IMG/VR virus record: IMGVR_UViG_3300047557_002560
Location: 1 to 64,000 of that record
Strand: one strand, 5' to 3'
Source of the DNA: a virus
Length of the DNA: 64,000 bases
The position numbers were made by a program, and so were the translations under genes. The notes under the pieces are model-generated. The model saw nothing but the letters and a program-made list of their open reading frames with translations, searched no databases and was not told the origin of the DNA. This document shows positions 40,613-46,952 of the stretch, piece after piece. Each line of letters opens with the position of its first letter. Position 1 is the stretch's first letter.

Positions 40613-40837
40613 ATGTCAAACATTTATGAAACGCTTTACGAACAAAACGAGCGAAAACTAACTGAAGCTGTAAAACAGCTTGGCTCTTATGATGCATTGC
40701 TTTATTATGCTGTGCAAGCTTTAGAAGGAAGAACAGCTAACTCTCCTGGTGAGGTTGCTTTGATTCTTCGTAAAAGAAATGAAGAACTTAGAAATGACCA
40801 AGACACTTTAATCTTTAACCGTAACCAAAAAGTTTAA
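40613..40837 (+). CDS. Hypothetical protein
   Basis: 74 residues, helical: MSNIYETLYEQNERKLTEAVKQLGSYDALLYYAVQALEG. First of a three-gene unit. No family recognised. Confidence 0.55.
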   Translation: MSNIYETLYEQNERKLTEAVKQLGSYDALLYYAVQALEGRTANSPGEVALILRKRNEELRNDQDTLIFNRNQKV

Positions 40838-40839
40838 TC

Positions 40840-41031
40840 ATGGAAACAAGACACATTTATTCAGCCCCTGAAAGAGAACTTACACTGCAGGAGTGGTGTG
40901 AGGAATTTAGAGTAGGAACTAACCTTCCCACTCCTATTTGCGACAATGCAAAGGATATGATGAAGACTTGGACTGTAGTTGAGGAGAAACCAAAATTCAA
41001 TTTATTAAACTTCTTTTTTAATTTTTTATGA
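40840..41031 (+). CDS. Hypothetical protein
   Basis: 63 residues. ELTLQEWCEEFRVGTNLPTPICDNAKDMMKTW then a hydrophobic end. It overlaps the next gene by 4 nt. No family recognised. Confidence 0.5.
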   Translation: METRHIYSAPERELTLQEWCEEFRVGTNLPTPICDNAKDMMKTWTVVEEKPKFNLLNFFFNFL

Positions 41032-41228
41032 AATACACAATCGATAACAAAGCAGAGTATGTAACAAAGATATTCACAATCTTAGATGAAAACGAAAATG
41101 AATACTTTGTAAGGTTTATGGAAGACTTATCTTATACAGCTGTAGAAGTAGAATCTGATGAAGATGGTTTGTTAGGAGAAGACGACCCAAGGTATAAAGA
41201 GCTTGTAACTCTTTGTGAAGAAAAATAA
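41028..41228 (+). CDS. Hypothetical acidic protein
   Basis: 66 residues, beta-rich N-half (YVTKIFTILDENENEYFVRFMED) and acidic C-half. It ends just before a terminator/promoter element. Confidence 0.52.
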   Translation: MKYTIDNKAEYVTKIFTILDENENEYFVRFMEDLSYTAVEVESDEDGLLGEDDPRYKELVTLCEEK

Positions 41229-41234
41229 AAAAAT

Positions 41235-41257
41235 GGTCCCAACTGTTGCTTGGGACC
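41235..41257 (+). terminator. Hairpin terminator with promoter element in its loop
   Basis: GGTCCCAA (41235-41242) and TTGGGACC (41250-41257), with TTTTG following. The 7-nt loop holds the TTG that is the -33 element of the promoter at 41246-41277, so termination and initiation signals overlap. Confidence 0.7.
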
Positions 41258-41277
41258 AATTTTGTTCGTACCTTTAG
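41246..41277 (+). promoter_or_regulatory. TTG-N20-TACCTTTAG promoter
   Basis: TTG 41246-41248, 20-nt spacer, TACCTTTAG 41269-41277; leader AAAAATCAAAGTTATG to the gene at 41301. Confidence 0.7.
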
Positions 41278-41300
41278 GCCATAACAAAAAAATCAAAGTT

Positions 41301-41603
41301 ATGAAAATCACAAGACAAGAAGCTAAGTCAATGATTGACAAGCTAGACAACGGTACTATCTATTCAGTTACTTTCGTTAAGAAGGACGGAAGTGTTAGGT
41401 TAATGAATTCAATTAAAGGAACAAGAAGAGGAGTAAAAGGAGTAGGATTAAAGTTTGATGCTGAAGAGAGAGGTCTTATTCCTGTGTATGACATTCAGCT
41501 AGCTAAGAAGGACCCTCAGAATCCTGACAAGGCTTGGAGAATGGTGAATGTGAATACTTTAACTGAGGTGTGTGTGAATAAAGAAAGATTTGAAGTAATT
41601 TAA
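41301..41603 (+). CDS. DUF2693-like SH3-barrel protein
   Basis: 100 residues from the ATG after the conserved leader; an in-frame start at 41250 lies inside the promoter and is rejected. GTIYSVTFVKKDGSVRLMNSIKG resembles the DUF2693 / SH3-like beta-barrel proteins of Bacteroidota and their phages, followed by a basic stretch and YDIQLAKKD. Unknown function. Confidence 0.6.
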   Translation: MKITRQEAKSMIDKLDNGTIYSVTFVKKDGSVRLMNSIKGTRRGVKGVGLKFDAEERGLIPVYDIQLAKKDPQNPDKAWRMVNVNTLTEVCVNKERFEVI

Positions 41604-41613
41604 AAAAAAGTTG

Positions 41614-41638
41614 GTCCCAATGTAAAAAGTTGGGACCT
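41614..41638 (+). repeat. Intercistronic hairpin element, copy 2
   Basis: GGTCCCAA (41614-41621), loop TGTAAAAAG, TTGGGACC (41631-41638); reads TTG, 20 nt, GACCTTTAC. Confidence 0.65.
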
Positions 41639-41663
41639 TTACTAAAATTTAAAAATCAAAGTT

Positions 41664-41804
41664 ATGAAACGTTTAATAGTATTATTAGTACTTGTATTAT
41701 TTGTAAGTAGCTGTTATACAGTAACACGTGTCGGTAATTGTAAATATTATACACCTAAAAATTTAAGTAGTAGGGGTAAACCAAATGCTCCAATAGCGTT
41801 TTAA
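41664..41804 (+). CDS. Very small lipoprotein
   Basis: 46 residues. MKRLIVLLVLVLFVSSC is a lipoprotein signal with Cys at residue 17, then YTVTRVGNCKYYTPKNLSS. The AAAAATCAAAGTTATG leader confirms the start. Confidence 0.6.
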   Translation: MKRLIVLLVLVLFVSSCYTVTRVGNCKYYTPKNLSSRGKPNAPIAF

Positions 41805-41845
41805 GGACATTTTCTTATTTTTAATCTAAACCAAAAATCAAAGTT

Positions 41846-42148
41846 ATGCCAAACAATCTAACAAAAGCTTTTAAAGCATTACGCAAGGAAGGTTATTTCG
41901 CTCGTCAGAATTTTATGTGTTGTCAGAGTTGCGGATGGTCAGCAGTACCGGACGGAAAGGATGAAAAGGTAGTTTTCTATCACAGCCAAGACGCATCACG
42001 AATGAGAGCAGGTGATGATTTTCATTTAGCCTGGTCAGGTGACGGTAATGAGATTTGCAGAATCTTGAATGAGAACGGAGTGGATACAATGTGGGATGGT
42101 TCTAACTCTACAAGAATTACTGTAACGTCTTGGGAAAAATATTTGTAA
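41846..42148 (+). CDS. DUF6891-like protein
   Basis: 100 residues. GYFARQNFMCCQSCGWSAVPD and KVVFYHSQDASRMRAGDDFHLAWSG fit the pattern of DUF6891 proteins (FxCCxxCG...FYHxQD). Conserved leader present. Unknown function. Confidence 0.62.
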   Translation: MPNNLTKAFKALRKEGYFARQNFMCCQSCGWSAVPDGKDEKVVFYHSQDASRMRAGDDFHLAWSGDGNEICRILNENGVDTMWDGSNSTRITVTSWEKYL

Positions 42149-42156
42149 TAAAAGTT

Positions 42157-42181
42157 GGTACTAATGTAAAAAGTTGGTACC
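42157..42181 (+). repeat. Intercistronic hairpin element, copy 3 (variant)
   Basis: GGTACTAA (42157-42164) and TTGGTACC (42174-42181). Relative to other copies the fourth pair changes from C-G to A-T. TTG (42155-42157), 20 nt and TACCTTTAC (42178-42186) make this copy a good promoter match as well. Confidence 0.65.
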
Positions 42182-42208
42182 TTTACTTTCTAAACAAAAA
42201 TAAAAGTT

Positions 42209-42481
42209 ATGCACGAAGAAAAAAACACTCCAGAGTACATTGAGTACTTAGAAAAGAATGCTTATCAGAGAGCGGCACTAATGGCACTTCTAGTTAAGCT
42301 TATGACTGAGCAGGATGATACTTACACTCTCCGCAATGTCAAAATTTGTATTACTAATTTCTTTAGTAAGCTTATTGACGAACAGAATTTAGTTTACGAC
42401 TTAATTGAAAAACATGCTTTTGGAGAGGTAATAACTTTTGCAGAGCAAGAGCACCTCTTAGAAATGTTTAAAGAAATTTAG
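42209..42481 (+). CDS. Hypothetical protein
   Basis: 90 residues, helical throughout (YIEYLEKNAYQRAALMALLVKLM). Leader AAAATAAAAGTTATG. No family recognised. Confidence 0.52.
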   Translation: MHEEKNTPEYIEYLEKNAYQRAALMALLVKLMTEQDDTYTLRNVKICITNFFSKLIDEQNLVYDLIEKHAFGEVITFAEQEHLLEMFKEI

Positions 42482-42492
42482 AAAAAAAAGTT

Positions 42493-42517
42493 GGTCCCAA
42501 TGTAAAAAGTTGGGACC
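42493..42517 (+). repeat. Intercistronic hairpin element, copy 4
   Basis: GGTCCCAA (42493-42500), loop TGTAAAAAG, TTGGGACC (42510-42517), then TTTAC. Confidence 0.65.
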
Positions 42518-42559
42518 TTTACAAAGTCAATTATTTTTTAACCATAAAACCTAAAGGTT

Positions 42560-42961
42560 ATGTCTAGATCAACACAAGCAGAGCAAACAATGTTAAATGC
42601 TCTAACAGCTCTTAAGCAAACTTACACCACCACTGCATTCAGAGATTGGAATGCAAGAGAGTTTGTAACTAAAATGAAAATTGGTGGTCAGCTTCCAACA
42701 GTACTCAAAAGAATGAAACTAATTGAGACTGTACCAGGAAGAATAAGGTTAAACGAAAGTATCATGACAGTCAGACCAAGAACAGTTCTGAATGCTATGA
42801 ACAAGTATGCTATTGACCTTAAAACGTCTAGAACCAAAGTTCAAGCACCTACAGTAACTGCTGTAAAGCAAGAACAAGAAAGTTTTGATGAGATTGTAAT
42901 TATGCTAGAAAAGAAAATAAAAGAGAAGGTTCTGAGAGAACTTCTAGCTAAACTGAGTTGA
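42560..42961 (+). CDS. Hypothetical DNA-binding-like protein
   Basis: 133 residues. The N-half (FRDWNAREFVTKMKIGGQLPTVLKRMKLIETVPGRIRLNESI) looks like a winged helix. The C-terminal ~40 residues are a coiled coil (EQESFDEIVIMLEKKIKEKVLRELLAKL). Ends at a strong terminator. No family recognised. Confidence 0.5.
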   Translation: MSRSTQAEQTMLNALTALKQTYTTTAFRDWNAREFVTKMKIGGQLPTVLKRMKLIETVPGRIRLNESIMTVRPRTVLNAMNKYAIDLKTSRTKVQAPTVTAVKQEQESFDEIVIMLEKKIKEKVLRELLAKLS

Positions 42962-42982
42962 TTTTGTGCTTAACTATGGTTT

Positions 42983-43013
42983 ACCCTGAGATTAATTTCT
43001 CAGGGTTTTTTTT
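42983..43013 (+). terminator. Rho-independent terminator
   Basis: CCCTGAGA (42984-42991) and TCTCAGGG (42998-43005) followed by T8. A textbook terminator. Confidence 0.9.
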
Positions 43014-43023
43014 ATGTTAAAAG

Positions 43024-43055
43024 TTGGGTACTATGTATTTTGTTTGTACCTTTAG
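43024..43055 (+). promoter_or_regulatory. Promoter of small RNA copy 3
   Basis: TTG 43024-43026, 20-nt spacer, TACCTTTAG 43047-43055. No reading frame follows before the next promoter, so the product is a noncoding RNA. Confidence 0.7.
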
Positions 43056-43059
43056 GCTG

Positions 43060-43130
43060 TCATCAGGACAGGCGCCCGAAGGAAAGGGTGGAGGGATCGG
43101 AGGTAGGCTGTTCCGTCCGTCATATACTAG
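43060..43130 (+). ncRNA. Small RNA family, copy 3
   Basis: It begins with a hairpin CTGTC-ATCAG-GACAG (about 43057-43071), then GCGCCCGAAGGAAAGGGTGG. The core at 43090-43111 reads GGAGGGATCGGAGGTAGG then CTGT. It contains two GGAGG units separated by GATC. It lies between a strong terminator and the next promoter, so it forms a separate transcription unit. Confidence 0.65.
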
Positions 43131-43162
43131 AAAAAAATATATAAAAATTTTGTTTGGTACTG

Positions 43163-43194
43163 TTGCCTAGAATGTTAAAGGTTAGTATCTTTAG
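43163..43194 (+). promoter_or_regulatory. TTG-N20-TATCTTTAG promoter
   Basis: TTG 43163-43165, 20-nt spacer, TATCTTTAG 43186-43194; AAAAAATCAAAGTTATG leader follows. Confidence 0.72.
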
Positions 43195-43217
43195 GCCATA
43201 ACAAAAAAATCAAAGTT

Positions 43218-44030
43218 ATGACAAACAACAACACTCTCGAGATGGTAACTCTAACAGAAGAGCAAATCCGTCAAGCAGCTCCTCAGGTATATGCTGCTAC
43301 ACCAAAGCCTGGAGTTTCTCAGAAGTACACGTTCTTGCCTACAAGCCGTATCATTGAGGATATGGATAAGCTTGGATGGAAGGTAACTCAAGCTAAGGCT
43401 AACCGTTACAGGAATGCTGACAATGCTGAGTTCGGTAACCACATTGTTCGTTTCTATCACCCAGACATTTTCCTTAAGAACTCTGAAGGTGGTATCGAAG
43501 CTTACATCAATGTAGTTGTAATGAACAACCACACCGGTCGTGGAAGCTTTAGATTCGAGATTGGTATCTTCCGTTTAGTTTGTAGCAATGGACTTGTGAT
43601 AAAGGATAAGGACTTTGGTAGCTTCCAACTTCGTCACTCTGGCTACTCTTTCGAAGAGTTGCAGGGAACTATGCAGACTGCAGTTGACCGCTTACCTGAC
43701 CTTGTAGGTAGAATCAACATTCTCTCTCAGAAGATTATGACAAAGGAAGAGCAGTTCGATTTCGCTCAGAAGGCTTTTCAGTTGAGGTCTGCACCTGAGA
43801 GATTACTTTCACAAGAGGACTTACAGGATATGTTGACTCCAAGAAGGAAGGAAGACGAAGGCGATTCTCTTTGGACAGTGTTCAATAGAATCCAAGAGGG
43901 AGTAATGAGAGGAGGCTTCATGGCAGTAGGTAGCAAGGGAAAGCTAAGGAAGGTGAAAGGGATTAGAAACATTCAGAAGGATATTCAATTGAACCAGTCG
44001 ATGTGGGAAATGGCTATGTCGTACGCATAG
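43218..44030 (+). CDS. DUF932-family phage/plasmid protein
   Basis: 270 residues. YTFLPTSRIIEDMDKLGW, FGNHIVRFYHPD, INVVVMNNHTGRGSFRFEIGIFRLVCSNGL and FELRHS-like SFQLRHSGYS followed by a helical tail are the hallmarks of DUF932 proteins, found on many phages and plasmids. Function is unknown; a DNA-related role is usually suspected. Codon use is less A/T-biased than in neighbouring genes, suggesting strong expression or transfer. Confidence 0.85.
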   Translation: MTNNNTLEMVTLTEEQIRQAAPQVYAATPKPGVSQKYTFLPTSRIIEDMDKLGWKVTQAKANRYRNADNAEFGNHIVRFYHPDIFLKNSEGGIEAYINVVVMNNHTGRGSFRFEIGIFRLVCSNGLVIKDKDFGSFQLRHSGYSFEELQGTMQTAVDRLPDLVGRINILSQKIMTKEEQFDFAQKAFQLRSAPERLLSQEDLQDMLTPRRKEDEGDSLWTVFNRIQEGVMRGGFMAVGSKGKLRKVKGIRNIQKDIQLNQSMWEMAMSYA

Positions 44031-44051
44031 CTTTGATTGGTTACTAAGTAC

Positions 44052-44075
44052 GAAGGCTTCCGAGAGGAGGCCTTC
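44052..44075 (+). terminator. Hairpin terminator between convergent units
   Basis: GAAGGC (44052-44057) with GCCTTC (44070-44075), plus inner TTCC/GGAG around a GAGA tetraloop. It separates the DUF932 gene from the minus-strand small RNA copy 2. Confidence 0.65.
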
Positions 44076-44155
44076 CCTTTGTGTACACCTCTAATAAGAT
44101 AGGAACAACGTACCTCTGATCCCTCCGGTGTCTGTGCCCGCCCTTTCCATAATTG
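44076..44155 (-). ncRNA. Small RNA family, copy 2
   Basis: Minus-strand RNA after the promoter at 44162-44193. Its core (44126 down to 44105) reads GGAGGGATCAGAGGTACG then TTGT. GGCGGGCACAGACACC precedes it, comparable to GACGGGCTGTTACC in copy 1. It probably ends at the 44052-44075 hairpin. Confidence 0.6.
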
Positions 44156-44161
44156 GATAGC

Positions 44162-44193
44162 CTAAAGGTACGAACTAATTTCCGAAATGGCAA
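44162..44193 (-). promoter_or_regulatory. Promoter of small RNA copy 2
   Basis: Minus strand: TTG 44193-44191, 20-nt spacer, TACCTTTAG 44170-44162. Confidence 0.68.
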
Positions 44194-44237
44194 CAGTTGG
44201 GTCCGGAAAAATAAAAAAAATATTTTTTGTTAAACCG

Positions 44238-44269
44238 TTGCCTGGAATGTTAAAAGTTGGTATCTTTAG
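44238..44269 (+). promoter_or_regulatory. TTG-N20-TATCTTTAG promoter
   Basis: TTG 44238-44240, 20-nt spacer, TATCTTTAG 44261-44269. Divergent from the small RNA promoter at 44162-44193. Confidence 0.72.
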
Positions 44270-44306
44270 GCTGTTAACAAATTAATCGAAACCAAAAATC
44301 AAAGTT

Positions 44307-44645
44307 ATGACAAAGCAAGAATTAATCGCACAGTTGGAAGGACCAGCTACAGTAGAATTTACTTTCATGCCTGTATCGAAAGTAATCGAATTATTGAATG
44401 AGCTAGAGGAGACTTCTTCAGTTCCTTCTTTAAGCGATGAAGACATTAGAGACTTAGCTTCAGCAATTACTGAAAGTCTAGAAAGTGAAGGATTGGATTT
44501 AATTTCAGATTATGATTTGAGTATGAGTTACAGAGAGGTTGAACTTGATAGTGTTACTTTAGATTCAAATCAAATTGAGAAAGAAGTGAAGAATGCTTTA
44601 AAAGACTTCTTTACTTCTAAGGCTGAAGAATCTCTAACAATGTAA
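44307..44645 (+). CDS. Hypothetical acidic protein
   Basis: 112 residues, acidic (SLSDEDIRDLASAITESLESEGLDLISDYDLS), helical. Conserved AAAAATCAAAGTTATG leader. No family recognised. Confidence 0.57.
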   Translation: MTKQELIAQLEGPATVEFTFMPVSKVIELLNELEETSSVPSLSDEDIRDLASAITESLESEGLDLISDYDLSMSYREVELDSVTLDSNQIEKEVKNALKDFFTSKAEESLTM

Positions 44646-44654
44646 AAAAAAGTT

Positions 44655-44679
44655 GGTCCCAGTCTAAAAAGCTGGGACC
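44655..44679 (+). repeat. Intercistronic hairpin element, copy 5 (variant)
   Basis: GGTCCCAG (44655-44662) and CTGGGACC (44672-44679). The last pair is G-C where other copies have A-T, a compensated change that supports the stem. Confidence 0.65.
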
Positions 44680-44696
44680 TTCACTAAACTTAATTT

Positions 44697-44975
44697 ATGG
44701 AAGCGAATAAAACAATAGGATGGGAAGTATGCTTCAGTGGATACTCAACATTCAAGGTACAAGAGTATAGTGACTATATCCTTGTAGAGGTAACAAGGAG
44801 TTGGGATGATATGATGTTTGATGAGGAGCACTTCGATGTGGTAGTAGAGTTCGAGTATGGAAAGGAGAAGGACCCTCTAGTGTATGTACACGAAGCCCAA
44901 GCAGTCCTCAAGCCTGAAGAGACAGATATGATTAATATGTTCATAAGAGACTATCTAAACAAGAGTGTGTTGTAA
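44697..44975 (+). CDS. Hypothetical protein
   Basis: 92 residues, beta-rich and acidic (WEVCFSGYSTFKVQEYSDYILVEVTRSWDD). Base composition is slightly GC-richer than the neighbours. No family recognised. Confidence 0.5.
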   Translation: MEANKTIGWEVCFSGYSTFKVQEYSDYILVEVTRSWDDMMFDEEHFDVVVEFEYGKEKDPLVYVHEAQAVLKPEETDMINMFIRDYLNKSVL

Positions 44976-45001
44976 TATAGGTTTAGTCTGTTAATTAAAA
45001 C

Positions 45002-45030
45002 GGAGAGTCTTTCTAGGCTCTCCTCTTTTA
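45002..45030 (+). terminator. Rho-independent terminator
   Basis: GGAGAG (45002-45007) with CTCTCC (45018-45023), then TCTTTT. Confidence 0.75.
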
Positions 45031-45065
45031 AATTTAGTATCTTTAAAACCTAAACAATATAAGTT

Positions 45066-45476
45066 ATGAAGAAAGTACACAAAGCAATGGCTGAAGCAAT
45101 GGTGGAGGCCTTTCAAGTAAACCTAGAAGAAGCTTGGAGAGCTGTAGAGAGCTTCCCTGTAGACCTGGAGAGAGACGAACAGGTGGTCCCTCACTTCAAG
45201 CAACTATGTGAGACTCAAGAACCATTCCTCGGTCACAGAATCAAACAAGTCATCACAGCACCCAAGAAGCTTACAAGATGGAAGCTACAAGGAGAGAAGA
45301 GGGAACGCAAGATGAGAATCAAGACATTCCTAAAAGAATACCCACAAGGCACATTCTTTATAGTAGTACGCAGCCATGCACTCACTATATCAGACTCAAG
45401 AGTGTGGGACCCTAGTCCTAAAGGCATAACAGAGAAGTATGTAGTCAAGTACGCTCTCCTATTAGAAAAACTATGA
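45066..45476 (+). CDS. Hypothetical protein
   Basis: 136 residues. N-half acidic and helical, C-half basic (KLTRWKLQGEKRERKMRIKTFLKEYPQGTFFIVVRSHALTI) ending in beta strands. Leader AATATAAGTTATG with TAGTATCTTTAAAACC upstream as its likely -7 region. No family recognised. Confidence 0.52.
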   Translation: MKKVHKAMAEAMVEAFQVNLEEAWRAVESFPVDLERDEQVVPHFKQLCETQEPFLGHRIKQVITAPKKLTRWKLQGEKRERKMRIKTFLKEYPQGTFFIVVRSHALTISDSRVWDPSPKGITEKYVVKYALLLEKL

Positions 45477-45684
45477 CACACACAGCACCAAGCAGCATCA
45501 CCGCGACCTCACTTGAGAGCAGCATGGTCTCACATGAGCGCACTATAACCCCAACGTGGTTTCAGATGATACCGCACTGATCCCGGGAATGCGGAACGCT
45601 GTTTGGTGTTTAATTCTCAGGTCAAATTTCACCCAACCCTAAAATATATACCAAACAATCGTTTAATCAAATAAAAGTTATATT
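45477..45684. other. Intergenic segment with hairpins, possible RNA
   Basis: 208 nt, GC-richer than the genes around it and without a credible reading frame. CCGCA/TGCGG (about 45573-45595) encloses GATCCCGGGA. On the minus strand the sequence CGGGATCAGTGCGGTA resembles the small-RNA core, and a weak minus-strand promoter-like pattern lies at about 45640-45670. I cannot call it a family member with confidence. Confidence 0.3.
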
Positions 45685-45873
45685 ATGTTAGTTTATGTAT
45701 TCTTTCTAAGTTTTTTTATTCGTCTCACTACCAATGGTTTTGCAAAGAGTTTGTTTGGAGATAGTTATAGAAAGCACATGGCTTGTATAGTGGGTCTTGT
45801 TTTGGTAGGTATGTTTTCGGAGCTCTATCATCAAATCGTGATCAGCCCCGCGGGAAAAATTTTGCTATTCTAA
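45685..45873 (+). CDS. Small membrane protein
   Basis: 62 residues with two hydrophobic segments (MLVYVFFLSFFIRL and ACIVGLVLVGMFSELY). Leader AATAAAAGTTATATT. No family recognised. Confidence 0.5.
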   Translation: MLVYVFFLSFFIRLTTNGFAKSLFGDSYRKHMACIVGLVLVGMFSELYHQIVISPAGKILLF

Positions 45874-45888
45874 AAAAGTATATACCTT

Positions 45889-46404
45889 ATGCCAGACTTA
45901 AAGAGAATCAGTGTAGAGGAGTCTCAGTTTTATATTCCTCTCCAGCATGGTGATATGGATATATGTAAGAAGGCTGTTGCCTTTACTTTAACCTCTTGTG
46001 AAGATCCAGGTTGGGAGGGTTGGGAGAATGTAGACTACTTCGGTGAAAGTATTTTTGATGCTTCAGGATCCGTTAGGAAACCAGAGTGGGTCTATGTGTT
46101 GGTTAATAGAAGTATGCCGGGCATTTGCAAGGTCGGAATGACTACTACCAGTGTTAGAGAGAGGGTGGCTGAAATAAATTCCGCGACGGGGGTGATTACT
46201 CCTTGGTTTCCGGTTTACTCCTACAAGTGTGTTAATGCTTACATCTTGGAACAAGAAGTGCACTCAGAACTAGAACAAAGCGGACACAGAGTGAATCCGC
46301 GGAGAGAAGGTTTTGAAGTAACTACAAATGAAGTAATCGCTCTTATTGAAAAACTCGGTTGGAAGTACCAAGCTCCGACCACAAACACAAACGACAATGA
46401 ATAA
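45889..46404 (+). CDS. T5orf172/MUG113 GIY-YIG nuclease-like protein
   Basis: 171 residues. The C-terminal ~100 residues are a T5orf172-type GIY-YIG domain: WVYVLVNRSMPGICKVGMTTTSVRERVAEINSATG (GIY/YIG strands and Arg), then LEQEVHSELEQSGHR (metal-binding Glu) and GFEVTTNEVIALIEKLG. The N-terminal part is unique. These domains occur in phage proteins, often of unknown role. Confidence 0.82.
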   Translation: MPDLKRISVEESQFYIPLQHGDMDICKKAVAFTLTSCEDPGWEGWENVDYFGESIFDASGSVRKPEWVYVLVNRSMPGICKVGMTTTSVRERVAEINSATGVITPWFPVYSYKCVNAYILEQEVHSELEQSGHRVNPRREGFEVTTNEVIALIEKLGWKYQAPTTNTNDNE

Positions 46405-46690
46405 AGTAGAATATGATGTACACCAATTTATTTGGTCAAAGGAGAATAACAGTTTCTATGCGGATGGATGGGACTTACACACATATGGTCATCACCAGTC
46501 TTTCCCAAATGACAAGGAGCAGTTCTTCATACACAACCCCAATACAAATAACTCCAGGAGGTTCAGATTCTCCAAGCAAACTGATTCTCACTATTTATTT
46601 CTGAGTGAAGATGGCATACGTTGTGTTATCTGTATAGATCCTGATTACTATGAAAAAGAAATCCCTCAGTACCCTCAAGGAAGCTGGTGA
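46397..46690 (+). CDS. Hypothetical protein
   Basis: 97 residues from the ATG overlapping the previous stop by 8 nt; a start at 46346 is rejected. Rich in His, Phe and Tyr, beta-rich. No family recognised. Confidence 0.5.
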   Translation: MNKVEYDVHQFIWSKENNSFYADGWDLHTYGHHQSFPNDKEQFFIHNPNTNNSRRFRFSKQTDSHYLFLSEDGIRCVICIDPDYYEKEIPQYPQGSW

Positions 46691-46928
46691 TATGATTATT
46701 CAACAGCCCTATCTCCCGGATAGGAGACCTGACTTTGTTGAGCTTATAATACGCGAACTGGCTTTAATGATGAAAAAAGGTGCTTTATCACCTAAGCACT
46801 ACTCCTATGCAACTGATCTAGCACATAGAATGAAAGGAATACTAAACGGTATATACGCGGGTAAAGCACACGGGCTCCGATCTGCTGTAGCTGTTGTATT
46901 AGATATGACGCGTAGAAACCTAAAGTAA
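46650..46928 (+). CDS. Hypothetical protein
   Basis: 92 residues, helical and basic (DFVELIIRELALMMKKGALSPKHYSYATDLAHRMKGIL). It overlaps the previous gene by 41 nt. No family recognised. Confidence 0.5.
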   Translation: MKKKSLSTLKEAGDMIIQQPYLPDRRPDFVELIIRELALMMKKGALSPKHYSYATDLAHRMKGILNGIYAGKAHGLRSAVAVVLDMTRRNLK

Positions 46929-46936
46929 CTATTTAT
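46929..46936 (+). promoter_or_regulatory. CTATTTAT late-promoter-like motif
   Basis: CTATTTATTAG, 16 nt before the ATG at 46953. It is placed exactly at the switch from the early-type region to the virion-protein region. Confidence 0.55.
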
Positions 46937-46952
46937 TAGTATCCCTTTTTCT

